From positions 124,001-188,000 of the forward strand of contig DATIJH010000002.1 in the NCBI GenBank assembly GCA_035478835.1: DNA of 64,000 nucleotides, in the 5' to 3' direction. A program made the translations under genes and the position numbers. This DNA is from DATASD01 sp035478835. GTDB lineage: Bacteria > Patescibacteriota > Saccharimonadia > Saccharimonadales > UBA4665. The notes under the pieces were generated by a model that was not told the origin of the DNA, made no database searches, and saw only the letters and a program-made list of their open reading frames with translations. Within the stretch, counting starts at the first letter, position 1, and each line of letters starts with the position of its first letter. Shown one piece after another: positions 43,939 to 53,444 of the stretch.

Positions 43939-44871
43939 ATGTTGAAAAACTTCACAAATAAAAAAGAAGTCGTGGCTGCTATTATTGATGCAAGTCTTCG
44001 ATCGGCCAAGGCCAAAGAGGTTAACATCTTTGAGATTGGAAACCTAAACGAGCTTCTTCCTATGGCAGAAGCCGAAAGCATCCGGAAAGAGTTCGTTGCA
44101 CATAACACGCCCATTAAACAAATTACCAATCACCGAAAATTTACTTCCTGGACAACCAATAGCGAACTTATTCAGCAGAACCTAAAGGTTAAATATGTAT
44201 CGCCTGACAATTTTGCTATAACGAACGAAATACTTATTTTTGACGATGTCGTCTGCATATATCGGTTGCTGCCCACGCCGCTTTATATTGAAATTCAGGA
44301 TAGCTTGTACGCCGAATCCATGAGACGGCTATTTCTCGGTACCTGGCAAATGGGCGATGCCTTGCTGCTTGCCGAGGATGGAAGCACTCTCACCAAGCAA
44401 TATTTGCCACTTTCGTTTACGGCAGGAGCTATCCCGGTCGTTGCCTATCCTGCTAAGGATGATGGCAGGCTTGAAAATGCCTTTCCGCGTAATAAGCCGG
44501 GAATGATTGAGCGCTATGTGACGTCTCTCCTAAAAGCCGATACGACGTATTTTAAAGATGCCGACATGGTGCTGGCTTATGTGTGGAATCAGGGGCAAAC
44601 TCCATGCTGCGATGTCTGGAAAATAATGCGGAATGGTATGAGTGATGACTCGGGATTTCTTTACGACATGCATGTGTACAAAGGCACTACTATTACACCT
44701 GAATTAGGTGTGGCAAGCGGGAACTCATCCATTGTTATAACAGCCGAAGAAATGCTTCTCCGCGAATTGATCCTCAAAGAAAAGTTATCATTTACAGATG
44801 CTGCGGATCGCACACGGTACCCTGCACGCTTTCCGATGGGCTACGTTCCAGGCGAATCTTTTTATAGATAA
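43939..44871 (+). CDS. TrmB/PLD-like sensor-domain protein
   Basis: The 310-residue protein has an N-terminal half with the pattern of TrmB-family regulatory domains: VNIFEIGNLNELLPMA, a variable region with YVSPDNFAITNEILIFDDVVCIYRL, IEIQDSLYAESMRRLFLGTW. The usual N-terminal winged helix is absent. The second half is an unrecognised domain (AIPVVAYPAKDD, VLAYVWNQGQTPCCDVW). It may sense a small molecule without binding DNA itself. The start at 43939 is set by the TACAAT box; 84 upstream bases are open but overlap the promoter. Confidence 0.45.
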   Translation: MLKNFTNKKEVVAAIIDASLRSAKAKEVNIFEIGNLNELLPMAEAESIRKEFVAHNTPIKQITNHRKFTSWTTNSELIQQNLKVKYVSPDNFAITNEILIFDDVVCIYRLLPTPLYIEIQDSLYAESMRRLFLGTWQMGDALLLAEDGSTLTKQYLPLSFTAGAIPVVAYPAKDDGRLENAFPRNKPGMIERYVTSLLKADTTYFKDADMVLAYVWNQGQTPCCDVWKIMRNGMSDDSGFLYDMHVYKGTTITPELGVASGNSSIVITAEEMLLRELILKEKLSFTDAADRTRYPARFPMGYVPGESFYR

Positions 44872-44943
44872 GTAAGCGTTTGACACGGTTTAGCGTAATC
44901 ATTAAGATAAAAATTATACAAATGTTACCTAGTGGGGGTATAT

Positions 44944-46143
44944 ATGGCGGAGAGCAACGCTGATAAGCAACTAAAGGTCATAATTATAGGGGCGGGAGTA
45001 GGCGGCAGAGCCTTAGCATTGTTCCTGAAAAAGATCGGTATGAAGGCGGACGTTTACGAAGCTTATCCCTACACAAAAGGTGTGGGCGGCGGTCTTAATG
45101 TCGCGCCGAACGGCATGTGGATTCTGGACGCCCTTGGACTTGCAGGGCGCATTAAACAAATAGGTAGCTCAACGCCCATCGGTTACTTTGAGGATGGGGC
45201 TGGCAAGTCGCTCGGCCAAGTTACGTACGGGGATGTGCCAACTTACGGGCAGCCCGCGGTCAGTCTTTCCAGGGCGGCGCTCAACGAATTGTTGGCCGAC
45301 GAGCTGCAAGCCAAAAATATCCCTGTTCATTACGAAAAGAAACTCGTGCGGGTCGAAGAAACTACGGATGGTGTTATTGCGCATTTTGCCGATGGCAGCA
45401 GCGCCAAAGGCGACATTTTAGTTGGTGCCGATGGAGTGCATTCAACCGTCCGCGGACATTTATTGCCAACCGGACCGTCTCCTAAATTTGTCGGCGTGGT
45501 TGCGGTTGGCGGGTTCACGGCCCTTAAAGACCTGCCGCCAATAAATGAAGTCAAACGGGATGCAATGACGTACGTGTTCGGCACTAATTTCTTTGGCTAC
45601 TGCGGTGGCGATAACGGGTACATGATGTGGTGGGCTAACGTCTGGCGCAAAGCTGCTTATAGCCCAGAGGAGCTGGCCAACCTTGATGACGAAGCAATCA
45701 AGCGAGAGCTTTTAACGATGTACGGTAGCTTCCATAGCCCTGTACCCGAGCTTATCGAGCGCAGCGGCCACATGCTAAAGCTGAGCGTGTTTGATATACA
45801 GTCACTACCAACGTGGCACAAAGGCCGCATTGTATTGATCGGCGATGCTGCGCATGCGGTGAGTCCAAATGCCGGACAGGGAGCGTCGATGGCGCTGGAG
45901 GACGCCATGTACTTAGCCAAAATGCTTCGCGATAAAGACGGTTACGAACAGGCATTCACGTGCTTTGAGAATGACCGCAAGAATAGGGTGGAGGCTATCG
46001 TTGCAGAAGGGCGCAGGCGGGGCGGCGATAAGAAAACTGCCAGTCCCTTCAAGGCTCGTATCAGAAATATGTTCATGAAACACTTCCTGAAGAAAGCAGC
46101 GCACGCCGTAGATCCCAACATGATGTATCGCATTGATTGGTAG
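44944..46143 (+). CDS. FAD-dependent monooxygenase
   Basis: The 399-residue flavoprotein belongs to the aromatic-hydroxylase (PHBH/TetX) group. It has the dinucleotide motif VIIIGAGVGGRALALFLKK, the DG segment GDILVGADGVHSTVR and the second FAD motif IVLIGDAAHAVSPNAGQGAS. The C-terminus is basic and helical. It would use NADPH and O2 to hydroxylate a small molecule; tetracycline-inactivating TetX is one relative, but the substrate is not predictable. GGGGG lies 7 nt before the ATG. Such enzymes are uncommon in reduced genomes and this one lies in the accessory island, so acquisition is likely. Confidence 0.85.
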   Translation: MAESNADKQLKVIIIGAGVGGRALALFLKKIGMKADVYEAYPYTKGVGGGLNVAPNGMWILDALGLAGRIKQIGSSTPIGYFEDGAGKSLGQVTYGDVPTYGQPAVSLSRAALNELLADELQAKNIPVHYEKKLVRVEETTDGVIAHFADGSSAKGDILVGADGVHSTVRGHLLPTGPSPKFVGVVAVGGFTALKDLPPINEVKRDAMTYVFGTNFFGYCGGDNGYMMWWANVWRKAAYSPEELANLDDEAIKRELLTMYGSFHSPVPELIERSGHMLKLSVFDIQSLPTWHKGRIVLIGDAAHAVSPNAGQGASMALEDAMYLAKMLRDKDGYEQAFTCFENDRKNRVEAIVAEGRRRGGDKKTASPFKARIRNMFMKHFLKKAAHAVDPNMMYRIDW

Positions 46144-46157
46144 GGTCCCAGCATAGC

Positions 46158-46775
46158 TTACTGGGGCGCTGTTTGAATGATTGTCGACTGTTCGCCGAGG
46201 CCATAATAATACAGAATAGTGGCGGTGATGTTGGGTAGCTGCATGGCTTCGCGGAAATCCCTAAAATTTTTATCCAGGTTGCTTTTGTCCATCAACAGCT
46301 GCGCGCTAATGGCTTTGACGTTCTGATCGGTCTCGAGGGATGCGGCGTATGCGGTAAAGAAATCGCTGACCCGCTCTTTATGCGCTGGTGGCACTTGAAT
46401 TGGGTCGGTCCACTCGAGTATTTCCTTCTCATGGGCGCGTACCACGGCCAGGTTCAGTGACCTCCCGCCGAAGGGAATGTCGAAAAAACGGGACAGCTCA
46501 CGCTGCCGTTTTTTGACAGTGCCGTGACTGATATTTTCGGCTCTGGCGGCCTCGGGCTGGTCTAGGCCGAGCGCACCGAGCACAAGTGCCGAACCCAGCG
46601 CCCGCGTTAGTGGTCGTAGCTCGCCACCGGTTAATTTTCCTACAGCGCGTTCGTAGTCGACAGCAAACCTTCCGCCGTGAAACCGCGCGCCCGTGATAAC
46701 CGGCTTGCACTGTCTATCAAAATGCCACTCAAGTTCGGCATGTGGCGGCAATGTTTCTGGGTTAAAATACATCAT
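46158..46775 (-). CDS. Double-HTH-like regulator, family member 3
   Basis: The 205-residue protein has the layout of the genes at 36490 and 37190: N-terminal beta module (LPPHAELEWHFD, GGRFAVDYE), a LuxR-like HTH (AARAENISHGTVKKRQRELS) and a C-terminal second HTH-like part (QNVKAISAQLLMDKSNLDKNF). GGAGGAGG sits just upstream of two tandem ATGs (46775 and 46772). It converges on the monooxygenase gene, which it might control; this is a guess from position. Confidence 0.5.
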   Translation of the reverse strand: MMYFNPETLPPHAELEWHFDRQCKPVITGARFHGGRFAVDYERAVGKLTGGELRPLTRALGSALVLGALGLDQPEAARAENISHGTVKKRQRELSRFFDIPFGGRSLNLAVVRAHEKEILEWTDPIQVPPAHKERVSDFFTAYAASLETDQNVKAISAQLLMDKSNLDKNFRDFREAMQLPNITATILYYYGLGEQSTIIQTAPQ

Positions 46776-46933
46776 ATGTCCTCCTCCGTTATGTTGCATA
46801 AGGCACGGGAACGGGGAATGGCTACGGCCCATCAAAGCTATTTTTTAGCATAGTCAGCAACAATGGCACAAGTAGAATTTTCATGTGATACAATACCAAG
46901 GAAGTATTAAGCTTAACCTTAAGTGAGGATTTG

Positions 46934-48019
46934 ATGAACCCAAACAATCAAACGCCGCAGAAGCCTACGAACCCTGATAACGCCGCTCCGGAAGACCGCC
47001 CAGCACCTTGGACGCCACCCGAAGAAGGTGCCGCGCCCACCGATCCGATAGCACCTCAAGGCGATGAGCCGGCACCAACTGAACCTGCCGTGGACGTATC
47101 TGGGTTGCCAGAGGAGCCTGCCGCTCCAGAGTTTGGTGTCGAAGAGCCGGTTACGCCGCCTGCTCCCGAAGGCCCGGTACCGCCAATGCCTGCCGGCTCA
47201 ATGCCAGGTGCCGGAGAGCCGACGCCGCCAATGCCTGGAATGCCGGCAACGCCACCACCAGAAAATCCGCTCATGCCAGGCCCTGATGTTGCATCGACGC
47301 AGCCGGGCGGCATAAATGGCCCCACGCCACCCACACCTGATCTGTTACCGGCTCCGGCTTCGCAAGGCAAGCGCGTTATGATGCTCGTTGTTGCGTTGAT
47401 AGTAGTCGTGGTTTTAGCTGTCGGTGGATACTTTGGCTACAAAGCGCTCAAAAAGACAACCCAGAAGGGTGCAGTCGGTAGCGCACTTACGCAGGCAAAC
47501 GACAAGCTGAAGGCGAGCGGCGCTATAGATCTTAGCACTGCCAATAGTGTAAGCTTTGTTGCCCCGGCGAGCGCACTGGCCAGCGCCGGCCTGACCGAAG
47601 ACACGAGCGTATCGGCTTCGACTCCTACCGCTAAAGAATACGTTACTGCCGACCAGACTTGCTTTTTGACCTACGGGACGAACGACGCGGCGCACTTGCC
47701 GGGCTCGAACGTCGCGGACATCGTCAACAACTATCTGGACACCGTGCGCAAGGCTGGCGCTACTACGACATCGCCGACCGTTGCGGACCCGCGCATATTT
47801 AAGGGTGACAACGGTAAGCAGTACGGCATGCCCAGCCTCAATCTGTCGTTCAGCCAGGGTGCCGAACACATCATCGGTGACTACAGCGGCGTGGTCCTAA
47901 AGAGCGGTCAGCGTGCCATTCTTGAGACGGGCTGTTTGAGCAAAACTGGGGCCGTTGATCCCTCGAAACTCGCAGCGCTCGAGCCAGTTGTGAAGCAGCT
48001 GACGATCGCAGTTAAATAA
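46934..48019 (+). CDS. Proline-rich bitopic membrane protein
   Basis: The 361-residue protein has a 140-residue N-terminal cytoplasmic region dominated by Pro, Ala, Glu and Gly (PTPPMPGMP-type repeats), a membrane helix (about 148-168) and an exported C-terminal domain of about 190 residues with two cysteines (QTCFLTYG and LETGCLS). The exported domain is not recognised. TACAAT at about 46888 and GTGAGGAT give a leadered mRNA, and a strong terminator follows. Confidence 0.6.
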   Translation: MNPNNQTPQKPTNPDNAAPEDRPAPWTPPEEGAAPTDPIAPQGDEPAPTEPAVDVSGLPEEPAAPEFGVEEPVTPPAPEGPVPPMPAGSMPGAGEPTPPMPGMPATPPPENPLMPGPDVASTQPGGINGPTPPTPDLLPAPASQGKRVMMLVVALIVVVVLAVGGYFGYKALKKTTQKGAVGSALTQANDKLKASGAIDLSTANSVSFVAPASALASAGLTEDTSVSASTPTAKEYVTADQTCFLTYGTNDAAHLPGSNVADIVNNYLDTVRKAGATTTSPTVADPRIFKGDNGKQYGMPSLNLSFSQGAEHIIGDYSGVVLKSGQRAILETGCLSKTGAVDPSKLAALEPVVKQLTIAVK

Positions 48020-48042
48020 CAATAGAGATTTTTGGCAAATTA

Positions 48043-48065
48043 ACGCCCCACGAAGGGCGTTTTTG
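48043..48065 (+). terminator. Intrinsic terminator
   Basis: aacgccc/gggcgtt stem with a short loop and five Ts. Confidence 0.85.
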
Positions 48066-48145
48066 CCTATTATCTCATCATTTGCCATGAATGCTATAAT
48101 TAAGTTAATTAAAAGTTTATAGTTCGAAGTTTCGAGAGGTTCTGT

Positions 48146-48985
48146 ATGAGTGTAGCTGATTCTTATCCTGAAAATGCAGGTTTTGCAGTGCGCAGCGAAG
48201 ATTTTTTAAGTGTGGTGTACGAAGAAGCGGAAGGCGCAAGGATGGGCCTTGACCGCATTCGCGAGGAACAGGCCGCTCTGCGCGCTAAGCAGCCGAGCGG
48301 CACAACACCTACCGCCGACTTATATGAGTTGCCCGAAGCGGAGCTCGCCGAGGTTATTAGTCTTGCGGACGCGCAGCGCAAACACCTGAATCGTCATATT
48401 TCTCACCGGGCGCCCACCCAAGATGAGGCTGTCCTGATTCGCCAAAATCATCGCAGGTTCATGCAGGGCATGTGGGAAGAGCTGGGCCGCACACAGGAAG
48501 GCACCGATATGGTGACGTACTTCAGCACGGCAGCTGCACTCGGTGCACTGAACATTGACCTAAAATATCCGACGCTTACCGCCGAAGCCACCAAGATGCG
48601 CGCCCTAAATCTATTGTACGGACTTGAAGTAGGTTCACCGGTGCTTGGCCGAGCAGATACTTCAGAAGAGGCCAGCCGTGACGGGCACGGATTGTTCGGG
48701 GGCATTGTAGAAAAAATCGGCCATGAAAATCTGTACGAAGGCTCTGGCGATCAGATCGACGTTGCGCTCAAGCTGCAGCTCCGGAACGCTGCCAGCGGCG
48801 AAGTCACAGATGCCGCGGTCAATTTGCAGCAAGTGCTCGCTCACCAGGGCTACCAGCGCCTGTATACAAATCCGGACTTCAAGCATTTCAGAGAGCTTAT
48901 TACTGACCAGCAGGCCCGCCAGGAAGGCATGCTCGCGCTCCGAGCCGCCGGCCTCGATGGCCTGTCGCTGCCAGACCCTTCCTAG
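48146..48985 (+). CDS. Unknown helical cytoplasmic protein
   Basis: The 279-residue protein is predicted mostly helical, without signal or membrane segments. The N-terminal third contains a likely coiled coil (GARMGLDRIREEQAALRAKQ). No family is recognised. TATAAT near 48093 and a GAGAGG site 8 nt before the ATG support expression from its own promoter. Confidence 0.55.
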   Translation: MSVADSYPENAGFAVRSEDFLSVVYEEAEGARMGLDRIREEQAALRAKQPSGTTPTADLYELPEAELAEVISLADAQRKHLNRHISHRAPTQDEAVLIRQNHRRFMQGMWEELGRTQEGTDMVTYFSTAAALGALNIDLKYPTLTAEATKMRALNLLYGLEVGSPVLGRADTSEEASRDGHGLFGGIVEKIGHENLYEGSGDQIDVALKLQLRNAASGEVTDAAVNLQQVLAHQGYQRLYTNPDFKHFRELITDQQARQEGMLALRAAGLDGLSLPDPS

Positions 48986-49068
48986 TTCTAGCATAAGCTT
49001 GTTGGGCAATTGTGTGCTATCATAACTCGTATAACTAATGACTAAGAATTCTGGGGTAACAACAAGCA

Positions 49069-50700
49069 ATGAGTAAGGTTGCGCACTATCTACAAGATCA
49101 TTTGATGGGCGAAGTGACGGTCGCCGCAGATGCCCGCCGATACTTTTCAACCGATGGCAGTGTGTTCGCTATAACGCCGTCACTTATTGTGTATCCCCGT
49201 AATGAAAATGACGTGCGTAAGGTGCTCCGTTTTACATGGCAGCTCGCCGAGCGCGGCCGTATTATTCCGGTCACGCCCCGCGGTGCCGGTACTGACCAGG
49301 CCGGCGCGGCACTTGGCAGCGGTATCATGCTGGCGTTTCCGGCGCACATGAACCGCGTGCTCGAGCTCGACGATAAAAGCGGCGTGGTTGTAGTTGAGCC
49401 CGGCGCCAATTACGGCAAATTGCAGCAGACTCTGCACACGCACGAGCGGTTTTTGCCGCCGTTTCCAGCCTCGTTCGAGTATTCGACTATCGGCGGTGCG
49501 GTGGCCAACAACGCCAGCGGCGAAAAATCGTTTAAATACGGTGACACGCGTGAATACGTCCGGGGGCTGCATGTGGTGCTGGCAAACGGCGAGCTGATCG
49601 AAACGGGCCGGCTTAACAAACGCGACCTCAGTAAAAAACTTGGGTTATCCACATTTGAGGGCGAGATTTACCGGGCCGTCGATGCCTTGCTTGACGAAAA
49701 TCAGGATTTGCTCGACAAGATTAATCTGCGCGTTACAAAAAATTCGGCCGGCTACGCCCTGGCGCAAGTTAAGCAAAAGGACGGATCATTTGACTTAACG
49801 CCGCTATTTGTGGGCTCGCAGGGTACGCTTGGCATTGTGACTGAAGCTGCATTCGACACCGAGGCTTACACCGGTGAAACAACGCTGCTGGTTGGGCACT
49901 TTGACAGTTTGCAAGACGCCCAGGCGGCTGTGCTTGAATTCCGCGCCATGGCAGAATTGCCGAGCGCCATCGAAATGGTCGACGACCAACTACTCGATCT
50001 TGTGGATAAACTCAACCCGAACCTGCTAAAAGATGTCGTTGAAAAACCGTTTCCGAAGGTGGTATTGCTGGTAGAATTCGACGGCGCGGGCGGCCAAAAG
50101 AAGGCTGTTAAAAGGGCTGGAAAAATTCTTGAAAAGCACGCCAGAAGTCACCGGGTAGAGACCGATCCAGTTCAAAAAGAGCAGCTTTGGAAGATCCGGC
50201 ATTCCTCTGCAACAGTGGTGGCACACAGCGAAGGCAACCTGAAGGCGGTGCCGGTTATCGAAGACGGCGTCGTACCGATCGAGAAGTTCAGCGAATACCT
50301 TGAGGGCGTATATCAACTGTTCACGCGCCAGCGTCTGCACGCGGCAGTGTGGGGGCACGCTGGCGACGCCAACGTGCACATGCAGCCATTTTTGGATTTG
50401 TCGCAGGTTGGCGACCGCCAAAAGGTTTTCCGCCTGATCGACGATTATTACAATTTGGTCATTAGCCTGGGCGGCAGCACCAGCGGTGAGCATAACGACG
50501 GCCGTTTGCGCGGCCCATACCTTGAAAAGTTATATGGCCCAGAAGTCTACGCCGTATACCAAAAGGTCAAGCAGATTTTTGACCCGTACGGCACGCTTAA
50601 CCCCGGCGTAAAAATCAACGTTACGCTCGATCAAATCAAGCCGCTGCTGCGCCAAACCTACACGCTCGACCACCTGCACGACCACATGCCCCATTCGTAG
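49069..50700 (+). CDS. FAD-linked oxidase (D-lactate/glycolate dehydrogenase type)
   Basis: The 543-residue protein has a PCMH-type FAD-binding domain (about 35-220; VTPRGAGTDQAG, VVVEPGANYGKLQ, STIGGAVANNASGEKSFKYGD) and a C-terminal FAD-oxidase domain (VWGHAGDANVHMQPFLDL, GGSTSGEHNDGRLRGPYLEKLYG, FDPYGTLNPGVK). This is the GlcD/D-LDH architecture oxidising a 2-hydroxy acid. Without visible respiratory genes the electron acceptor is unknown. The Cys-rich iron-sulphur extension seen in some relatives is absent. Confidence 0.88.
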   Translation: MSKVAHYLQDHLMGEVTVAADARRYFSTDGSVFAITPSLIVYPRNENDVRKVLRFTWQLAERGRIIPVTPRGAGTDQAGAALGSGIMLAFPAHMNRVLELDDKSGVVVVEPGANYGKLQQTLHTHERFLPPFPASFEYSTIGGAVANNASGEKSFKYGDTREYVRGLHVVLANGELIETGRLNKRDLSKKLGLSTFEGEIYRAVDALLDENQDLLDKINLRVTKNSAGYALAQVKQKDGSFDLTPLFVGSQGTLGIVTEAAFDTEAYTGETTLLVGHFDSLQDAQAAVLEFRAMAELPSAIEMVDDQLLDLVDKLNPNLLKDVVEKPFPKVVLLVEFDGAGGQKKAVKRAGKILEKHARSHRVETDPVQKEQLWKIRHSSATVVAHSEGNLKAVPVIEDGVVPIEKFSEYLEGVYQLFTRQRLHAAVWGHAGDANVHMQPFLDLSQVGDRQKVFRLIDDYYNLVISLGGSTSGEHNDGRLRGPYLEKLYGPEVYAVYQKVKQIFDPYGTLNPGVKINVTLDQIKPLLRQTYTLDHLHDHMPHS

Positions 50701-50729
50701 AAGCTCGCGTGCGGCGATGTGAGCAGGAG

Positions 50730-50760
50730 TTGGCGAGAAAACTCTTGAGTTTTTTGCCAA
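50730..50760 (+). terminator. Palindromic terminator
   Basis: aaaactc/gagtttt stem nested inside ttggc/gccaa, with six Ts, downstream of the FAD-linked oxidase and before the tRNA pair. Confidence 0.75.
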
Positions 50761-50799
50761 AAACAGATAAGATAGCATAGTTCTTTATACAAATCATAC

Positions 50800-50884
50800 G
50801 CGGACGTGGCGGAATTGGTAGACGCGCTACTTTGAGGTGGTAGTGGGGCAACTCGTGGAGGTTCAAGTCCTCTCGTCCGCACCA
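50800..50884 (+). tRNA. tRNA-Leu (anticodon GAG)
   Basis: The 85-nt class II tRNA has acceptor gcggacg/cgtccgc with encoded ACCA and anticodon loop ttgaggt. It is probably co-transcribed with tRNA-Val 14 nt downstream. Confidence 0.95.
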
Positions 50885-50898
50885 AGTATAAAGCATGT

Positions 50899-50975
50899 GG
50901 GTGATTAGCTCAGTTGGCTAGAGCATCTCGTTTACACCGAGAGGGTCGGGGGTTCGAGTCCCTCATCACCCACCA
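50899..50975 (+). tRNA. tRNA-Val (anticodon TAC)
   Basis: The 77-nt tRNA has acceptor gggtgat/atcaccc, encoded ACCA, anticodon loop tttacac and T-arm ggttcgagtcc. Confidence 0.96.
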
Positions 50976-50990
50976 TATTGTATAGTGAAT

Positions 50991-51023
50991 CGTCGCTTCT
51001 CTTTATAAGGGAGCGGCGTTTTT
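50991..51023 (+). terminator. Terminator of the tRNA-Leu/tRNA-Val unit
   Basis: cgtcgcttc pairs with gggagcggcg (G-T pairs allowed), followed by five Ts. Confidence 0.75.
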
Positions 51024-51098
51024 ATTTGTCCAGAAAAAGCTTGCATTGTTGGGCATTGTACGGAATAATGCCGCCAACAACGTAAAAGGGTAGGGATT

Positions 51099-51749
51099 AT
51101 GAGATACAAAAAACGATCGCACGGGTTCTCGGTCATCGAAGCGCTCATTGTAATTGTGGTAGCTGCAGTGCTGGTGCTGGGCGGCTGGCTCGTATGGCGC
51201 CACAATCATCAGACAAAGAAGGCGGCCGTAGTTACCGGCAGTACCGAAGGCGCGGCTACCAAACAGACGCCTGCAAACCAGCCGGCCGATCCGTATGCTG
51301 GGTGGAAGACATATAATAATGCCGCCTACGGCATTGACCTCCGCTACCCCTCGGTATGGACGCTCGACGAGGGTTCTATGGATGCGGCCGCCTCTTCAAC
51401 TAAACAGGAATATGCCATCAATCTAAAGCGGAACGAAAATGTAAAGTATAACGAGACCGCTACTATCGAAGTTCTCAACGAAGATCTCGCTGCGGCTACG
51501 CTTTGGTATGACAGCTACTTTGCTCAATCGGCGTCTGGTAAAGTCAACAAGACAAGCGATCAGCTAAAGGGGAGACATTCAGTACAATACACTGTTACTA
51601 ACGCTGGAGTAGAAACAAAACTTTATCTTTTTGAGGTTGGCAGCAAGACCTATACGTTTACTAGCATCAATGAGGAGCTAAACGTCCAAGCAGATACGAA
51701 TTACTGGACTATCCTTGGCAAAGTTTTCGATTCAATGCAGATCAAGTAG
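51099..51749 (+). CDS. Type IV pilin-like protein with exported beta domain
   Basis: The 216-residue protein has a class III prepilin signal: basic leader ending HG, then FSVIEALIVIVVAAV with Glu at +5 and a hydrophobic helix (10-33). The exported part (about 70-216; YAGWKTYNNAAYGIDLRYPS, then YTFTSINEELNVQ) looks like the PsbP-type fold seen in envelope proteins. It should be processed by a prepilin peptidase and act as a minor pilin or pseudopilin. Other pilus genes are not in the window. Confidence 0.65.
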   Translation: MRYKKRSHGFSVIEALIVIVVAAVLVLGGWLVWRHNHQTKKAAVVTGSTEGAATKQTPANQPADPYAGWKTYNNAAYGIDLRYPSVWTLDEGSMDAAASSTKQEYAINLKRNENVKYNETATIEVLNEDLAAATLWYDSYFAQSASGKVNKTSDQLKGRHSVQYTVTNAGVETKLYLFEVGSKTYTFTSINEELNVQADTNYWTILGKVFDSMQIK

Positions 51750-51816
51750 CAGTACGCAAACGTCATACAATTAAATCTTTGCCTGGTGGGAGGCAAGGCA
51801 AACACAGAAGGAATAT

Positions 51817-53412
51817 ATGAGCGAACTCCCACAAGGAGGCCAACTAGAAGTTGGTCTGGTTGAACACACCCCTAATAGACTTACTGCATTGCTTGCAGCG
51901 GGGAGCCTGGCCGTAGGTCTTATGGTGAGTCCCACTTTCGAACAATCCGCACACGCCGATACTTCTCCTCAGGTAGTAATCGGTATGCCCTTTAATGGCA
52001 AGTGGGCATATAACGCCAACGTTGATCCGCCATATACAGATGCCAATTCCAGCCATCCGTCGGTGCACGAAGCTTATGGCTTCGACTGGGCAACCGATAT
52101 ATACGCCGCGGCGGGCACTGAAGTAGATCTGTATGGCACAAGTTCTAGCGGCACAGTTACATTCAAGCGTAACAGTATAACTGATACCTGTTCGCAGTAT
52201 GGAGCAAACATCGCCGGCAAAGGCGTCGTGTTCGATGTTCGAGTCAACGGTACAAAGATTGGAGAGGTAAAGTATGACCACCTTGATCTCACTGATGTTG
52301 GCGACGACCCTATTAATAGCGGTACAAAGATCGGCGTTGTCACAAATGAAGCGCTCAATTCCTCTTGCTATCAAACACGCCATACGCATATGCAGCTCTT
52401 GAATACAGGAGGGAACTTTGCATGCTATTCCGATCATGGCCATCCCGGCGTCACGCTGGACGCTAAAGCGGATCTTGGCGTGATTGGATCTACGAATAGT
52501 GCCGGAAAACAAGCTTGCGCACCGAACGCGACAGCTGTTCTGCCGCCGCCAGACAATCTGTTCGTCCTCCAAGGAAACACATTGTATGGCAAGACACGTC
52601 TTGGTGATAACTGGTCGACGCTTACGAGTGCGGCCGAAAGCTTTCAGGCGGCCGGCCAACGCGTCGGTATTATCGACACTGCGGGCAATCTCAAGGCAAA
52701 AGATGGAATAGGTGGACAGTGGATTGCGGAAATGGGTGCCATTGATCAGTACGTTATTACGCCTAATTTGCTCGCCGTTCGGGTCGGCGGCACGATTTAT
52801 GCCAAAGCCCAGCTCACCGATCAGTGGACCACGCTGACTAGCAATGCGACGAGCCTGGAGGCGGCGGGCGGCCGTATTGCCTGGCAAGATACACGCGGTG
52901 CGATCTGGGGACGTGATGGCCTGCAGGGTAACTCGGTCGTTGAAACATCAGGCGCGGCGCAATATGCGGTGACGCCAAATCTGTTTCTTGTGCGCCAAGG
53001 CACGACCTTGCTCGGTAAAATTCAACTGGCAGACCAATGGTCAACCCTGACAAACGCCGCAAACGACGTTAAGGCGTCGGCCAACCGTATCGCGATTATA
53101 GACACGTCAGGTGCTATCGAGGCAAAAGATACCCTAGGTGGCCAGTGGCATACGGAAACGACCGGAGCGGCGCAGTACCTCGTCACTCCAGATAAGTTGA
53201 TCGTGCGGCAAGGTGATTCCTTGTTGGACAAATCCGGGCTCGCCGACCAGTGGACAACGCTCGGCGGTGGCATTGCTGATGTCAAGGCCGGGGGCGAGCG
53301 AGTTATGGCGATTGATAGTACTGGCAAAGTCATCGCCAAAGACGGCCTCGACGGCAACTGGAGTACCGAGACGTCCGGTGAAAGTCAGTATGGAGTAGCA
53401 AATACGCAATAA
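51817..53412 (+). CDS. Secreted M23-like protein with four tandem 70-residue repeats
   Basis: The 531 residues start with a signal sequence (about 21-48). Residues about 55-205 resemble LytM/M23 endopeptidases: YGFDWATDIYAAAGTEVDLYG (first ligand region), VKYDHLDL (YxHL-like) and RHTHMQL (HxH). The first zinc histidine is Ala (about A86) with His at 84, so activity is uncertain. Residues about 247-528 are four repeats of about 70 residues, each with a QW(S/T)TL motif, an IDT.G segment and Q-Y-x-V-T-P, a probable beta-propeller or lectin-like domain. GAAGGAA precedes the ATG. I infer wall binding or host-wall attack. Confidence 0.65.
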   Translation: MSELPQGGQLEVGLVEHTPNRLTALLAAGSLAVGLMVSPTFEQSAHADTSPQVVIGMPFNGKWAYNANVDPPYTDANSSHPSVHEAYGFDWATDIYAAAGTEVDLYGTSSSGTVTFKRNSITDTCSQYGANIAGKGVVFDVRVNGTKIGEVKYDHLDLTDVGDDPINSGTKIGVVTNEALNSSCYQTRHTHMQLLNTGGNFACYSDHGHPGVTLDAKADLGVIGSTNSAGKQACAPNATAVLPPPDNLFVLQGNTLYGKTRLGDNWSTLTSAAESFQAAGQRVGIIDTAGNLKAKDGIGGQWIAEMGAIDQYVITPNLLAVRVGGTIYAKAQLTDQWTTLTSNATSLEAAGGRIAWQDTRGAIWGRDGLQGNSVVETSGAAQYAVTPNLFLVRQGTTLLGKIQLADQWSTLTNAANDVKASANRIAIIDTSGAIEAKDTLGGQWHTETTGAAQYLVTPDKLIVRQGDSLLDKSGLADQWTTLGGGIADVKAGGERVMAIDSTGKVIAKDGLDGNWSTETSGESQYGVANTQ

Positions 53413-53444
53413 GTAATATGCTCGAAGTACATATTCAAGGAGCG

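Noticed and set aside
51844..52887. 347-residue open frame on the minus strand
   Set aside because: Antisense to the M23-like gene, whose signal peptide, repeats and ribosome site are convincing.
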